DNA of 64,000 nt from JAOUEA01 sp963825635. Its GTDB lineage: Bacteria; Actinomycetota; UBA4738; HRBIN12. The DNA lies in contig CAWGTU010000001.1 in assembly GCA_963825635.1 (NCBI GenBank), forward strand, positions 124,001-188,000, in the 5' to 3' direction. Positions 32,278-40,278 of the stretch are shown here, in pieces (within the stretch, counting starts at the first letter, position 1; each line of letters opens with the position of its first letter). The notes below the pieces were generated by a model. It searched no databases and was not told the origin of the DNA. It saw nothing but the letters and a program-made list of their open reading frames with translations. The position numbers were made by a program, and so were the translations under genes.

Positions 32278-34155
32278 ATGAGCAGATTCGCGCGGTGGAT
32301 CGCCGTTCTGGCGGTCCTGGGCATCGTTGCCGCGGCATGTGGCGACGATGGAGGAGACGAGCCGGTCGCATCGCCCACGGCGGACGGGGGCGACATCCCA
32401 CGTGGGGGGACCGTCCGGATCGCGGTCTCCTCGGAACCGGCGAGCGCGGCCTTCGACCCGGCCAAGGAGTACTACCAACTCTCATTCGAGATCTTGAAGT
32501 GCTGCCTGACCCGGACGCTCTATGCGACCAACGGGAAGCCGGTCGATGAGGGCGGCGCAGAGCTGCGCCCCGACATCGCGGCCGATCTTCCGACGGCGAG
32601 CGAGGATCAACTCACCTGGACGATCCCCCTCAAACAGGGTGTGATGTACGGACCTCCGTTCGAGGACGTGGAAGTCACCGCGGGTGACTTCGTGCGGGCG
32701 ATCGAGCGTGCCGCCGACCCCAAGGCCAGCGCAGGCGGATACAGCTTCTACTACTCGCCGATCGACGGCTTCGACGACTTCGGGACCGGCGATGTCGACG
32801 AGATCTCGGGCGTCCGTGCCGTCGACGACTACACCCTCGAGGTGACCGTGACGGAGCCGACCGGGGACCTCGGCTGGCGGTTCGCGATGCCCGCGACCGC
32901 GCCGATCCCCCCGAACGGTGATGCGCGACTGGGCGCGGCTGAGGGCCACACGAAGGATTACGGCCGGTTCCTCGTGTCGACCGGGCCGTACATGTTCGAG
33001 GGCAGCGAGGACATGGACTTCTCGGTGCCGGCTGACAAGCAGGAGCCTGTCGCCGGCTACACACCCGGGCGTTCGCTCGTGATGGTCCGCAACCCGTCGT
33101 GGAGCGCCGAGACCGACGACCTGCGACCTGCGTACGGCGACGAGATCACGATCGAGATCGGTGGTTCGGTGTCCGACCTCTACAACAAGCTCCAGGCCGG
33201 CGACCTCGACTACGTGATGGATCCGCCCGAGGCCGATCAGCTGAAGGAATACAGCACGGACCCGGACCTGCAGGACCGGCTGCACGTCTATCCGCAGCCG
33301 GCGACCTCGTACACGTCGATGAACCTGGGCGTGCCTCCGTTCGACGACGTGCAGGTGCGCAAGGCGGTGAATTTCGCCTACGACAAGGCCGGTGGCCGAC
33401 AGCTCGCCGGTGGTCCGTTGGTGGGCACGAACGCGGGGCACATCTTCCCCGACGCGCTGCTCAACAACCTCCTGGTCGATTACGACCCGTACGCGTCACC
33501 AGAGGACGGCGGTGACATCGAGGCCGCGAAGGGCGAGATGTCGTCATCGAAGTACGACACGGACGGTGACGGCGTCTGCGACGCCGACGAGTGCAAGGGC
33601 GTCGTGGCGCTCTTCGCCTCCGACAGCGCGACCGGCCGCAAGATCGCGGCACTCTGGCAGCAGCAGCTCGAGCAGATCGGCATCGAGCTCGATGTCAAGG
33701 GCCTGACCACGACCGCCATGTACGCGAAGTGCAACAACTTGGCCGATCTGGTCCCGATCTGCCTGCAGGTCGGATGGCTCCAGGACTACCCCGACCCGTA
33801 CACATTCGGCCCCCCGCTCTTCGGTGGGAGTGACTACGGCGCCCTGTACCCCGGGTGCTGCAACTATTCGGCCGTGGGTGCGACCGAGGCTGAGATGGAG
33901 GAGTGGGGCTACCCGGTGACCTCGGTGCCGAGCGCCGACGAGAAGCTGTCGGAGTGTTCCGCGCTTGCGGTCGGCGACGAGCGGACGCAGTGCTGGGCCG
34001 ATCTCGACAGGATGCTGATGGAGGAGATCGTTCCCTGGGTGCCACGCACGTACACGAACCAGACCGACATCGTCGGTCCGAACGTCGTGAACTACTCCTA
34101 CGACGAGTTCGGGTTCATGGCGGCACTCGACCACCTCGCGGTGGCACCCGCGTAG
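32278..34155 (+). CDS. ABC transporter substrate-binding lipoprotein, family 5
   Basis: 625 aa. Lipoprotein signal (RFARWIAVLAVLGIVAAAC, cysteine at about 21) followed by an acidic linker. The mature part is a peptide/nickel-type extracellular solute-binding protein: PRGGTVRIAVSSEP, WTIPLKQGVMY, YTLEVTVTEPT, KAVNFAYDK and the C-terminal EEIVPWVPRTYTNQ. Around residues 425-440 there is an inserted DTDGDGVCDADEC segment that looks like a calcium-binding thrombospondin-3-type loop. It carries an unusual number of cysteines (ILKCC, GCCNY, KCNN). No permease or ATPase gene is adjacent, so it is an orphan receptor. GAGAGGGGG precedes the ATG. Confidence 0.9.
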   Translation: MSRFARWIAVLAVLGIVAAACGDDGGDEPVASPTADGGDIPRGGTVRIAVSSEPASAAFDPAKEYYQLSFEILKCCLTRTLYATNGKPVDEGGAELRPDIAADLPTASEDQLTWTIPLKQGVMYGPPFEDVEVTAGDFVRAIERAADPKASAGGYSFYYSPIDGFDDFGTGDVDEISGVRAVDDYTLEVTVTEPTGDLGWRFAMPATAPIPPNGDARLGAAEGHTKDYGRFLVSTGPYMFEGSEDMDFSVPADKQEPVAGYTPGRSLVMVRNPSWSAETDDLRPAYGDEITIEIGGSVSDLYNKLQAGDLDYVMDPPEADQLKEYSTDPDLQDRLHVYPQPATSYTSMNLGVPPFDDVQVRKAVNFAYDKAGGRQLAGGPLVGTNAGHIFPDALLNNLLVDYDPYASPEDGGDIEAAKGEMSSSKYDTDGDGVCDADECKGVVALFASDSATGRKIAALWQQQLEQIGIELDVKGLTTTAMYAKCNNLADLVPICLQVGWLQDYPDPYTFGPPLFGGSDYGALYPGCCNYSAVGATEAEMEEWGYPVTSVPSADEKLSECSALAVGDERTQCWADLDRMLMEEIVPWVPRTYTNQTDIVGPNVVNYSYDEFGFMAALDHLAVAPA

Positions 34156-34173
34156 CACCTGTCGGACCACGCA

Positions 34174-34204
34174 CGAAGGGCCGGGGTTCATCCCCGGCCC
34201 TTCG
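34174..34204. terminator. Terminator between convergent SBP and moaA genes
   Basis: CGAAGGGCCGGGG at 34174-34186 pairs with CCCCGGCCCTTCG at 34192-34204 around a 5-nt loop; perfect 13-bp stem between two convergent stops, so it can serve both strands. Confidence 0.88.
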
Positions 34205-34229
34205 TCGTTCGGCCAGCGATCTGCGGCGG

Positions 34230-35249
34230 TCAGCCGCCGATCATCGACATGCTGCGGGCGGGCTGCTGGAAGTCGGCGTGGTCGATCCGGTGACCGGCCC
34301 ACTTCCGCCACATCGCCTCGCGCAGCAACACCTCGAGGTCGTCGTCGCTCGCGCCCGCGCGCATCGGGCCGCGCAGGTCCGTCTCCTCGAGCGCGAAGAG
34401 GCAGTTGCGGAACTGTCCTTCCGCCGTCAGCCGCATGCGGTTGCAGGAGTCACAGAAGGGTTCGGTGACGCTCGGGATCACGCCGATGCGACCGGGGGCG
34501 CCGTCGGCGAAGCCATACGTTGTTGCCGGCTCGGCGTCCTCGCCGTCCGCGACGAGCGGGAACTCCTCGCCGATGCGGTCGAGCACGGTGCGGGCGGGGA
34601 CGACCTTCTGCCGTTCCCAGGCGTGCTGGGCGTCGAGCGGCATGTACTCGATGAACCGCACCTCGTAGCCGGTCTCTCGCGCCCACCGCGCGAACCCGAC
34701 GAGCTCGTCGTCGTTCGTGCCGCCGATCACGACGCAGTTGATCTTGATCGGGGTGAGTCCCGCGTCCTCGGCGGCGCGCAACCCCCGCAGCACCTTCTCG
34801 AGGGCATCACGACGGGTCATCTCCACGAAGCGGTGTCGCAGCAGCGAGTCGCACGACACGGTCGCGCGGTCGATACCGGCCGCCGCGAGTGGCGCGGCCA
34901 GCGTCTCGAGCAGGACGCCGTTCGTCGTGAGGGAGATGTCGAGATCGGGGCCGGCCTCGCGGAACATGCCGACGAGCGTCGGCAGATCGGCACGCACGGT
35001 CGGCTCGCCGCCCGTGACCTTGATCGACTCCACCCCGAGCCGGACGAACAATCGGAGGAGCCTGGTGAGCTCCTCGAACGTGAGGATCTCGTCCTTCGGC
35101 AACCATGCGAGGCCCTCGGCCGGCATGCAGTACGTGCACCGGAAGTTGCACCGGTCGGTGACCGAGATGCGCAGGTCGCCGCCGATCCTCCCGAACGTAT
35201 CGATCAGGGGTCCTGTCGCGGGCACGGGGCTGGAGATGGGGTCGGGCAT
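34230..35249 (-). CDS. moaA: GTP 3',8-cyclase MoaA
   Basis: 339 aa radical SAM enzyme of molybdenum cofactor synthesis; with MoaC it turns GTP into cyclic pyranopterin monophosphate. N-terminal 4Fe-4S cluster TDRCNFRCTYCMP; VTGGEPTVRADL binds SAM; second C-terminal cluster FCDSCNRMR...NCLF; the chain ends in Gly-Gly (SMIGG), the activating tail of MoaA. All key residues are present. The ATG at 35249 is 7 nt after TACGCT (complement of 35257-35262), a leaderless pattern. It is divergent from the MogA-XdhC fusion; moaC, moaE and moeA are not in the window. Confidence 0.97.
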   Translation of the reverse strand: MPDPISSPVPATGPLIDTFGRIGGDLRISVTDRCNFRCTYCMPAEGLAWLPKDEILTFEELTRLLRLFVRLGVESIKVTGGEPTVRADLPTLVGMFREAGPDLDISLTTNGVLLETLAAPLAAAGIDRATVSCDSLLRHRFVEMTRRDALEKVLRGLRAAEDAGLTPIKINCVVIGGTNDDELVGFARWARETGYEVRFIEYMPLDAQHAWERQKVVPARTVLDRIGEEFPLVADGEDAEPATTYGFADGAPGRIGVIPSVTEPFCDSCNRMRLTAEGQFRNCLFALEETDLRGPMRAGASDDDLEVLLREAMWRKWAGHRIDHADFQQPARSMSMIGG

Positions 35250-35320
35250 GTTCGCCCAGCGTACCCCGCCCCGAGCGCTCCGTGCGAGGCGAGAGGTCGG
35301 TCGCTACGCGAGATGCGAGG

Positions 35321-36565
35321 ATGGAGGGCATGGGAGCGACGATCTCGACCGCGGTCGTCACCGTCTCCGACGGTGTGGCGCGCGGCACGCGCGTCGACGA
35401 GTCGGGCGAGCTCGCCGGATCGATCCTGCGGGCGAGCGGGTTCGAGGTGGCGACGCGGCTCGTCGTGCCCGACGAGCGCGACGACATCGAAGACACGCTG
35501 CGCGACCTGGCCGCATCGCACGGGCTCATCGTCACCACCGGCGGCACCGGGTTCGGACCGCGCGATGTGACGCCGGAAGCGACCCGCGCCGTCATCGATC
35601 GTGAAGCCCCGGGCTTGGCCGAGCTGATGCGGGCCGATGGCCTCACGCACACGCCGATGGCCGCGCTCTCGCGTGCCGTGGCGGGCGCGATCGGTGCGGC
35701 GCTCGTGGTGAACCTGCCCGGCTCGCCCGCGGGGGTTCGTGAAGGGCTGTCGGCGATCATGCCCGTGCTGCCGCACGCCGTCCAGCTACTGGGCGGCGCG
35801 ACCGGCGCGCACCCCACGGGACACGCGGATGAGCCTCGTGGCGCGGAGGGGGACACCGACGGACCTGCGACGAACCTGCCGACGGTGCACGCGAAGGCGG
35901 TGCGCGTGCACGGGTCGCCGCCCTGCAGGGTGGGGGCGGCGATGTCGATCGTCGTCGGCGGCGACGTGCGCGGCACGCTGGGATGCGCCGAGTTCGACTC
36001 GGCCGCCGTCGATGCCGCAGCCGAGATCGCGGCGTCGGGTGAACCCGAGACCCGCACCCTGACCCACGATCTGGGCGAGATCGAGGTCTACTTCGAGCCA
36101 CGCGAGGAGCCGCCGGGCGCCGTGATCGTGTCGGCGACCGACGTGGCCCGAGCGTTGCGAGATCACCTGGGCCGCCTCGGCTTCCGCGTGACGCTCGTGG
36201 AACCTCGGCGAGAGCGGGTCCGCCCCGACGACGTCCCGGCGCTCGTGTCGATGGATGCGGGCGCGCTCGGCGGCCGTGACGTGGTCGTCTTCACCGACCA
36301 CGACGCCCCCGACCTGGCTTCGATGCTCGCCGAGGCGCTCCGCTCGCCCGCCCGGTTCGTGGGGGTGATGGGCAGCCGTCGTCACGTCGGTCATCACGTG
36401 GAGGCGCTCCGCACGATGAGGGTGTCGGAGGACGAGATCGCCCGTGTGCGCTCGCCGCTCGGCCTCGACCTGGGTGGCCGAGATCCCGAGTCGATCGCGC
36501 TCTCGATCGCGGCCGGGGTGGTCGCCGACTCGCACGGTCGGGACGGTGGGTGGCTCGACCGCTGA
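35321..36565 (+). CDS. MogA/MoaB - XdhC fusion protein
   Basis: 414 aa with two functional halves. Residues 1-160 are a MogA/MoaB molybdopterin adenylyltransferase domain (VVTVSDGVARGTRVDESG, TTGGTGFGPRDVTPEAT, LVVNLPGSPAGVREG). After a short acidic linker, residues 188-414 are XdhC/CoxI: VHAKAVRVHGSPPCRVGAAM, GTLGCAEFDS, then a Rossmann region with RFVGVMGSRRH and DLGGRDPESIALSIAAGV. Known XdhC binds Moco, protects it and helps sulfurate and insert it into xanthine dehydrogenase-type enzymes. The fusion would adenylate molybdopterin and hold the product. No molybdoenzyme gene is nearby. ATG at 35330 is an alternative start. Confidence 0.88.
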   Translation: MEGMGATISTAVVTVSDGVARGTRVDESGELAGSILRASGFEVATRLVVPDERDDIEDTLRDLAASHGLIVTTGGTGFGPRDVTPEATRAVIDREAPGLAELMRADGLTHTPMAALSRAVAGAIGAALVVNLPGSPAGVREGLSAIMPVLPHAVQLLGGATGAHPTGHADEPRGAEGDTDGPATNLPTVHAKAVRVHGSPPCRVGAAMSIVVGGDVRGTLGCAEFDSAAVDAAAEIAASGEPETRTLTHDLGEIEVYFEPREEPPGAVIVSATDVARALRDHLGRLGFRVTLVEPRRERVRPDDVPALVSMDAGALGGRDVVVFTDHDAPDLASMLAEALRSPARFVGVMGSRRHVGHHVEALRTMRVSEDEIARVRSPLGLDLGGRDPESIALSIAAGVVADSHGRDGGWLDR

Positions 36566-36566
36566 C

Positions 36567-38018
36567 ATGAGCCCGGCCGTGCGCGACGAGGGCTCCATGC
36601 GCGCATCGGTCGCGGTGCTCGTGGCGATGCTCGTCTGTGGCGCGGCGGCGGCGCTCCCTCCTGAGGCGGCGCAGGGCTCGATCGAGCCCCCGCCGAACGT
36701 GCTGCTCGTGATCACCGACGACCAGCCGTGGGACACCCTGCCCGTCACGGAGGGGCCGCCGGCGATGCCGTGGCTGGAGTCCCGCATCGCGGATCCCTCC
36801 GATCACTGGGTGCGGTTCACGAACGCCTTCCTCAACGTGCCACTGTGCTGTCCGTCGAGGGCATCGATCCTGACGGGTCGCTACTCGCGCCACACGGGCG
36901 TCGAGGGCAACGGCGACGGCGCGGATCTCGATGAGTCCTCGACGCTCGCGACGTGGTTCGACGGCGCGGGCTACCAGACCGCTTTCATCGGCAAGTACCT
37001 CAATGGCTACCCATGGGATCGAGGGCCGTACGTGCCGGCCGGATGGGACCGGTTCCTCGCGAAGCGCAACCTCGACGTCTCGACGACCTATGAGGGGTAT
37101 CCGTTCATCGATCAAGGCGTGCCGCTCACGGCGGGGACGAGCGAGGGGGCCTACGCGACGTCGCTGCTCGGGAACGAGGCCTCCGCGTTCCTGCGTGGTG
37201 CGTCGCGGGAGTTGCCGTGGCTCCTCGTTTATGCGCCGAGCGCCCCCCACGAACCGTGGATGCCCGATGCCCGGGACGTGGGCTCGTTCGCCGGCGTCGA
37301 GATCGCGACGCCGAGCTCCCGGGTCGTGAACGATGTGCGAGGCAAGCCGGCATGGGTCCGGGCGCTGCCCGCGATCGACGCGGCTGCGGCCGACGCCCTG
37401 GCCGAGGACCGCCGGAGCATGCTCGAGTCGCTCCGCGCGGTCGACCGCGAGGTCAGGTCGCTGGTCGCCGAGGTGCGGGCGCGGGGTGAGCTCGAGCACA
37501 CGATCGTGGTCTTCCTCTCCGACAACGGATACTCCTTCGGGGAGCACCGGTGGGTCGGGAAGCGGTGTCCCTACGACGCCTGCGTGCGCACGGCGCTCGT
37601 CGTCCGGTCGCCCTGGAACGAGGCCCACACGGTCACCGCCCCGGTCTCCAACGTCGACCTCGCGCCCACGCTGCTCGATCTCGCCGGCATCGACGTGCCG
37701 GGACCGACGGACGGACTCAGCCTGCGAGCGGTGCTGGACGATCGGATCGGAGGCTCGTTCTCCCGTGACGAGGTGTTGATCGAGTGGGCGGGTGACGGCG
37801 AGGTGCCCGCGTGGCGTGGCGTGCGAACCGAGACGTTCACGTACCTGGAGCACGTCGACGGCACGGTCGAGCTCTACGATCTCGATGGCCGACTCGGCCC
37901 CGCGGATCCGTGGGAGCTGCGCAACCGTGCCGACGATCCGGCCTACGCGCCCGTGCGCCGAGAACTGGCCCTATCGCTCGAAGGACTGGTGAACGACCCC
38001 CTTCCGACCGTGCCCTGA
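36567..38018 (+). CDS. Secreted type I sulfatase
   Basis: 483 aa. Signal peptide near the start (ASVAVLVAMLVCGAAAALPP). Metal-binding VLLVITDDQPWDTLP, and the formylglycine motif CCPSR in LCCPSRASILTGRYSRHTG, where the second Cys is converted to formylglycine. SAPHEPW and LSDNGYSFGEHRWVGK supply other metal/sulfate ligands. A sulfate ester substrate is expected outside the cell; the nature is unknown. A formylglycine-generating enzyme is not in the window. The ATG at 36567 follows the fusion gene by 1 bp; ATG 36597 is an alternative giving a more compact signal peptide. Confidence 0.9.
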   Translation: MSPAVRDEGSMRASVAVLVAMLVCGAAAALPPEAAQGSIEPPPNVLLVITDDQPWDTLPVTEGPPAMPWLESRIADPSDHWVRFTNAFLNVPLCCPSRASILTGRYSRHTGVEGNGDGADLDESSTLATWFDGAGYQTAFIGKYLNGYPWDRGPYVPAGWDRFLAKRNLDVSTTYEGYPFIDQGVPLTAGTSEGAYATSLLGNEASAFLRGASRELPWLLVYAPSAPHEPWMPDARDVGSFAGVEIATPSSRVVNDVRGKPAWVRALPAIDAAAADALAEDRRSMLESLRAVDREVRSLVAEVRARGELEHTIVVFLSDNGYSFGEHRWVGKRCPYDACVRTALVVRSPWNEAHTVTAPVSNVDLAPTLLDLAGIDVPGPTDGLSLRAVLDDRIGGSFSRDEVLIEWAGDGEVPAWRGVRTETFTYLEHVDGTVELYDLDGRLGPADPWELRNRADDPAYAPVRRELALSLEGLVNDPLPTVP

Positions 38019-38022
38019 CGGC

Positions 38023-38028
38023 TAGACT
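38023..38028 (+). promoter_or_regulatory. -10 box of the phosphoesterase gene
   Basis: TAGACT, 8 nt before the GTG at 38037; leaderless arrangement. No Shine-Dalgarno is present. Confidence 0.4.
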
Positions 38029-38036
38029 CCTGCATC

Positions 38037-39548
38037 GTGCAGCAGCCGTCGGGTCCTCTCATCCGTGCCGCCGGTCCGCGCCGTCCGTCCCGTCAGCAGA
38101 TCGCCCGACGTCGGGCGTTCGCGGCCCTGATCATGGTGCTGGTCGTGGCGGTGGTGTGGTTCGTGTGGCCTCGGGGCGATGCGACGGAACAGGCGGGTAG
38201 GACAGGGCCCGACGGGAACGGGGGCGATCAGGGCGACGACGGGGGCGGCCAGGGGGGCGGCGACGGGCGCGGCACCGTCGTGCCCGGTGAGAATCCGATC
38301 GAGCACGTGATCTTCCTGGTCAAGGAGAACCGGACGTTCGACCACTACTTCGGCAGGTACCCGGGCGTGGAGGGAGCCACCGAGGGCGGCACGATGGACT
38401 GTGCGACGTTCGAGGATGCCGGCACCGTGAAGCTGAAGGACGCGCCACTCGTTCAGCCTCACGACCTGGGCCACGCGTTCTATCCGGGGTTGCTCGCGAT
38501 CAACGGCGGGAGGATGAACGGGTTCAACTGCATCTCTCTCGGTGAAGACCTCACCGGGTATGCGCAGTACGACCGTGACTCGCTGCCCGCGTACTGGGCC
38601 TACGCCGACCGCTTCGTGATCGCCGATCACTTCTTCACCTCGATGTTCGGACCGACGTTCCCCGAGCACCTGTACACCGTGGCGGCCCAGAGCTACGGGA
38701 TCGTCGACAACAAGACGACGACGAACGTCGAAGGCAACTACTGCGACGATCCCACCGAGTACACGCAGCGGTTCCCGATCGAGGATCTGACCGATGCCGA
38801 CGTCAAGCGCATCATGCGGCTCGAGAAGAACATCACGAGGGGTGGTCCGCCGAGCGGGCAGCTCCTGAAGATCGCTGCCTATTGGGAGAGCACCCGGACA
38901 TGCATCAACATCCCCGTGATCCAGGATCAGCTCGAGCGAAGGGACATCAGCTGGAAGTACTACGCGCTTCCCGACAAGTGGATGAACGCCCTCCAGGCGA
39001 TCCGCCACGTCCGGTTCGGGGACATGTGGGAGAAGGTGCAGAACCCTGAGACGATCCTGCGGGACCTCAAGCAGGACACGCTGCCCTCCGTGTCGTGGCT
39101 GATCCCGCCCGAGGGGCAGCCGAACGAGCACCCCGGCTCCGGCACGAACGTCTGCGAGGGCGAGAACTGGACCGTGCAGTACCTGAATGCGATCCAACGC
39201 AGCGACGCGTGGCCGAACACGGCCGTCGTGATCGTGTGGGACGACTTCGGCGGGTTCTACGACCACGTGCCGCCGCCGCACTACGACATCATGGGTCTCG
39301 GCCCCCGCACGCCGGCGTTGGTCATCTCGCCATGGACACGCCGCGGCGACAACCCCGACGGTGGCGCCGTCGATGACAACGTCTACGAGTTCTCGTCCGT
39401 CCTCAAGTTCATCGAGGAGCTGCACGGGTTGAAGCCGATGACCGACCGCGACGCGCGCGCCGATCCGCTCTCGGGTGCCTTCGACTTCACGCAGGAACCG
39501 CGGCTCGACCCGCTGATCCTCGAGCCCCGCGACTGCCCGGCCTCGTGA
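38037..39548 (+). CDS. Membrane-anchored phosphoesterase (phospholipase C/acid phosphatase family)
   Basis: 503 aa. One N-terminal transmembrane helix (AFAALIMVLVVAVVWFVW), then a Gly/Asp-rich linker and the PF04185-type catalytic domain outside: HVIFLVKENRTFDHYFGRYPG, DRFVIADHFFTSMFGPTFPEH, and AVVIVWDDFGGFYDHVPPP. The Glu-Asn, His and Asp residues of the acid phosphatase/phospholipase C family are intact. Substrate: phospholipid or phosphate monoester. It lies 18 bp after the sulfatase and overlaps the next gene by 4 bp, so the three form a surface-hydrolase run. Confidence 0.9.
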   Translation: MQQPSGPLIRAAGPRRPSRQQIARRRAFAALIMVLVVAVVWFVWPRGDATEQAGRTGPDGNGGDQGDDGGGQGGGDGRGTVVPGENPIEHVIFLVKENRTFDHYFGRYPGVEGATEGGTMDCATFEDAGTVKLKDAPLVQPHDLGHAFYPGLLAINGGRMNGFNCISLGEDLTGYAQYDRDSLPAYWAYADRFVIADHFFTSMFGPTFPEHLYTVAAQSYGIVDNKTTTNVEGNYCDDPTEYTQRFPIEDLTDADVKRIMRLEKNITRGGPPSGQLLKIAAYWESTRTCINIPVIQDQLERRDISWKYYALPDKWMNALQAIRHVRFGDMWEKVQNPETILRDLKQDTLPSVSWLIPPEGQPNEHPGSGTNVCEGENWTVQYLNAIQRSDAWPNTAVVIVWDDFGGFYDHVPPPHYDIMGLGPRTPALVISPWTRRGDNPDGGAVDDNVYEFSSVLKFIEELHGLKPMTDRDARADPLSGAFDFTQEPRLDPLILEPRDCPAS

Positions 39549-40264
39549 GCCGAGCCCGGCTGGCTGCTGCGGTCCTCCTCGTGGCGCCTCTGCTCCTCGC
39601 GGCAGCCGATCCGCCCGGTGACGTGGGCCCGTGTCCCCGCGTCCCGACTCGCAACGATCTGACGGCGGCACCCGATCTCGTGCAGGCCCGTGGGGAGATC
39701 GTCGAGCTCGGCACATCGATCCGGTTCACGCTGCGCTTCGCGGAGCCGCTCGTGGTGCCCGACCTCGACGGCCGCCCGTTCCGCATCGACGTGGTCCTGC
39801 TGGACCCGGACGTGCCCGCGGTCGACGCGGGCCTGTATCGGAACCTCAACCGGATCCTGCGCTACGACGCCGTCCCCGACGCCGTGACGACGACGCTGCT
39901 CGTGCCCGAGGCCGGGCTGAGCAGGTTCCTGCCGCCCACGATCGACGGCGAGACGTTCGTGCTGCAGGTGCCAGGACGCACCGTGGTGGCCGACGAGGAC
40001 GAGACCGGGACCTCGCCGGGTCTCGGGCAGGTGCGATGGGGCGTCGTGGTGCGCGACGAGGGGTCGTGCGACCTGCTCGGGAACGGCCGTCCGACCGAGC
40101 CGCTGGTCGAGCCGCTCGTCGAGCGTGACGACGCGTCACCCGCCCCGGTCGATGACCTCGGCGCGGCGCGACCGGATCGTCGCCCGCTCCTGATCGGCCT
40201 CGGCGCGCTCGTCGCCGCGGTCGGCGTCTCGCTGCTCCTGCGGCGCGCCCGGAAGCTCCGGTAG
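39545..40264 (+). CDS. Secreted protein with C-terminal membrane anchor, unknown
   Basis: 239 aa. Signal peptide (RLAAAVLLVAPLLLAAA), a beta-rich extracellular domain (IRFTLRFAEPLVVPDLDGRPFRI) of unknown family, and a C-terminal helix (LLIGLGALVAAVGVSLLLRRARKLR) with a basic stop, i.e. type I membrane topology. Two cysteines (GPCPR and GSCDLL) may form a disulfide. GTG at 39545 overlaps the phosphoesterase TGA (GTGA), so it is translationally coupled and probably supports that enzyme or the sulfatase. No function can be assigned. Confidence 0.78.
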   Translation: MSRARLAAAVLLVAPLLLAAADPPGDVGPCPRVPTRNDLTAAPDLVQARGEIVELGTSIRFTLRFAEPLVVPDLDGRPFRIDVVLLDPDVPAVDAGLYRNLNRILRYDAVPDAVTTTLLVPEAGLSRFLPPTIDGETFVLQVPGRTVVADEDETGTSPGLGQVRWGVVVRDEGSCDLLGNGRPTEPLVEPLVERDDASPAPVDDLGAARPDRRPLLIGLGALVAAVGVSLLLRRARKLR

Positions 40265-40278
40265 CGCCTGCGGCAGCC

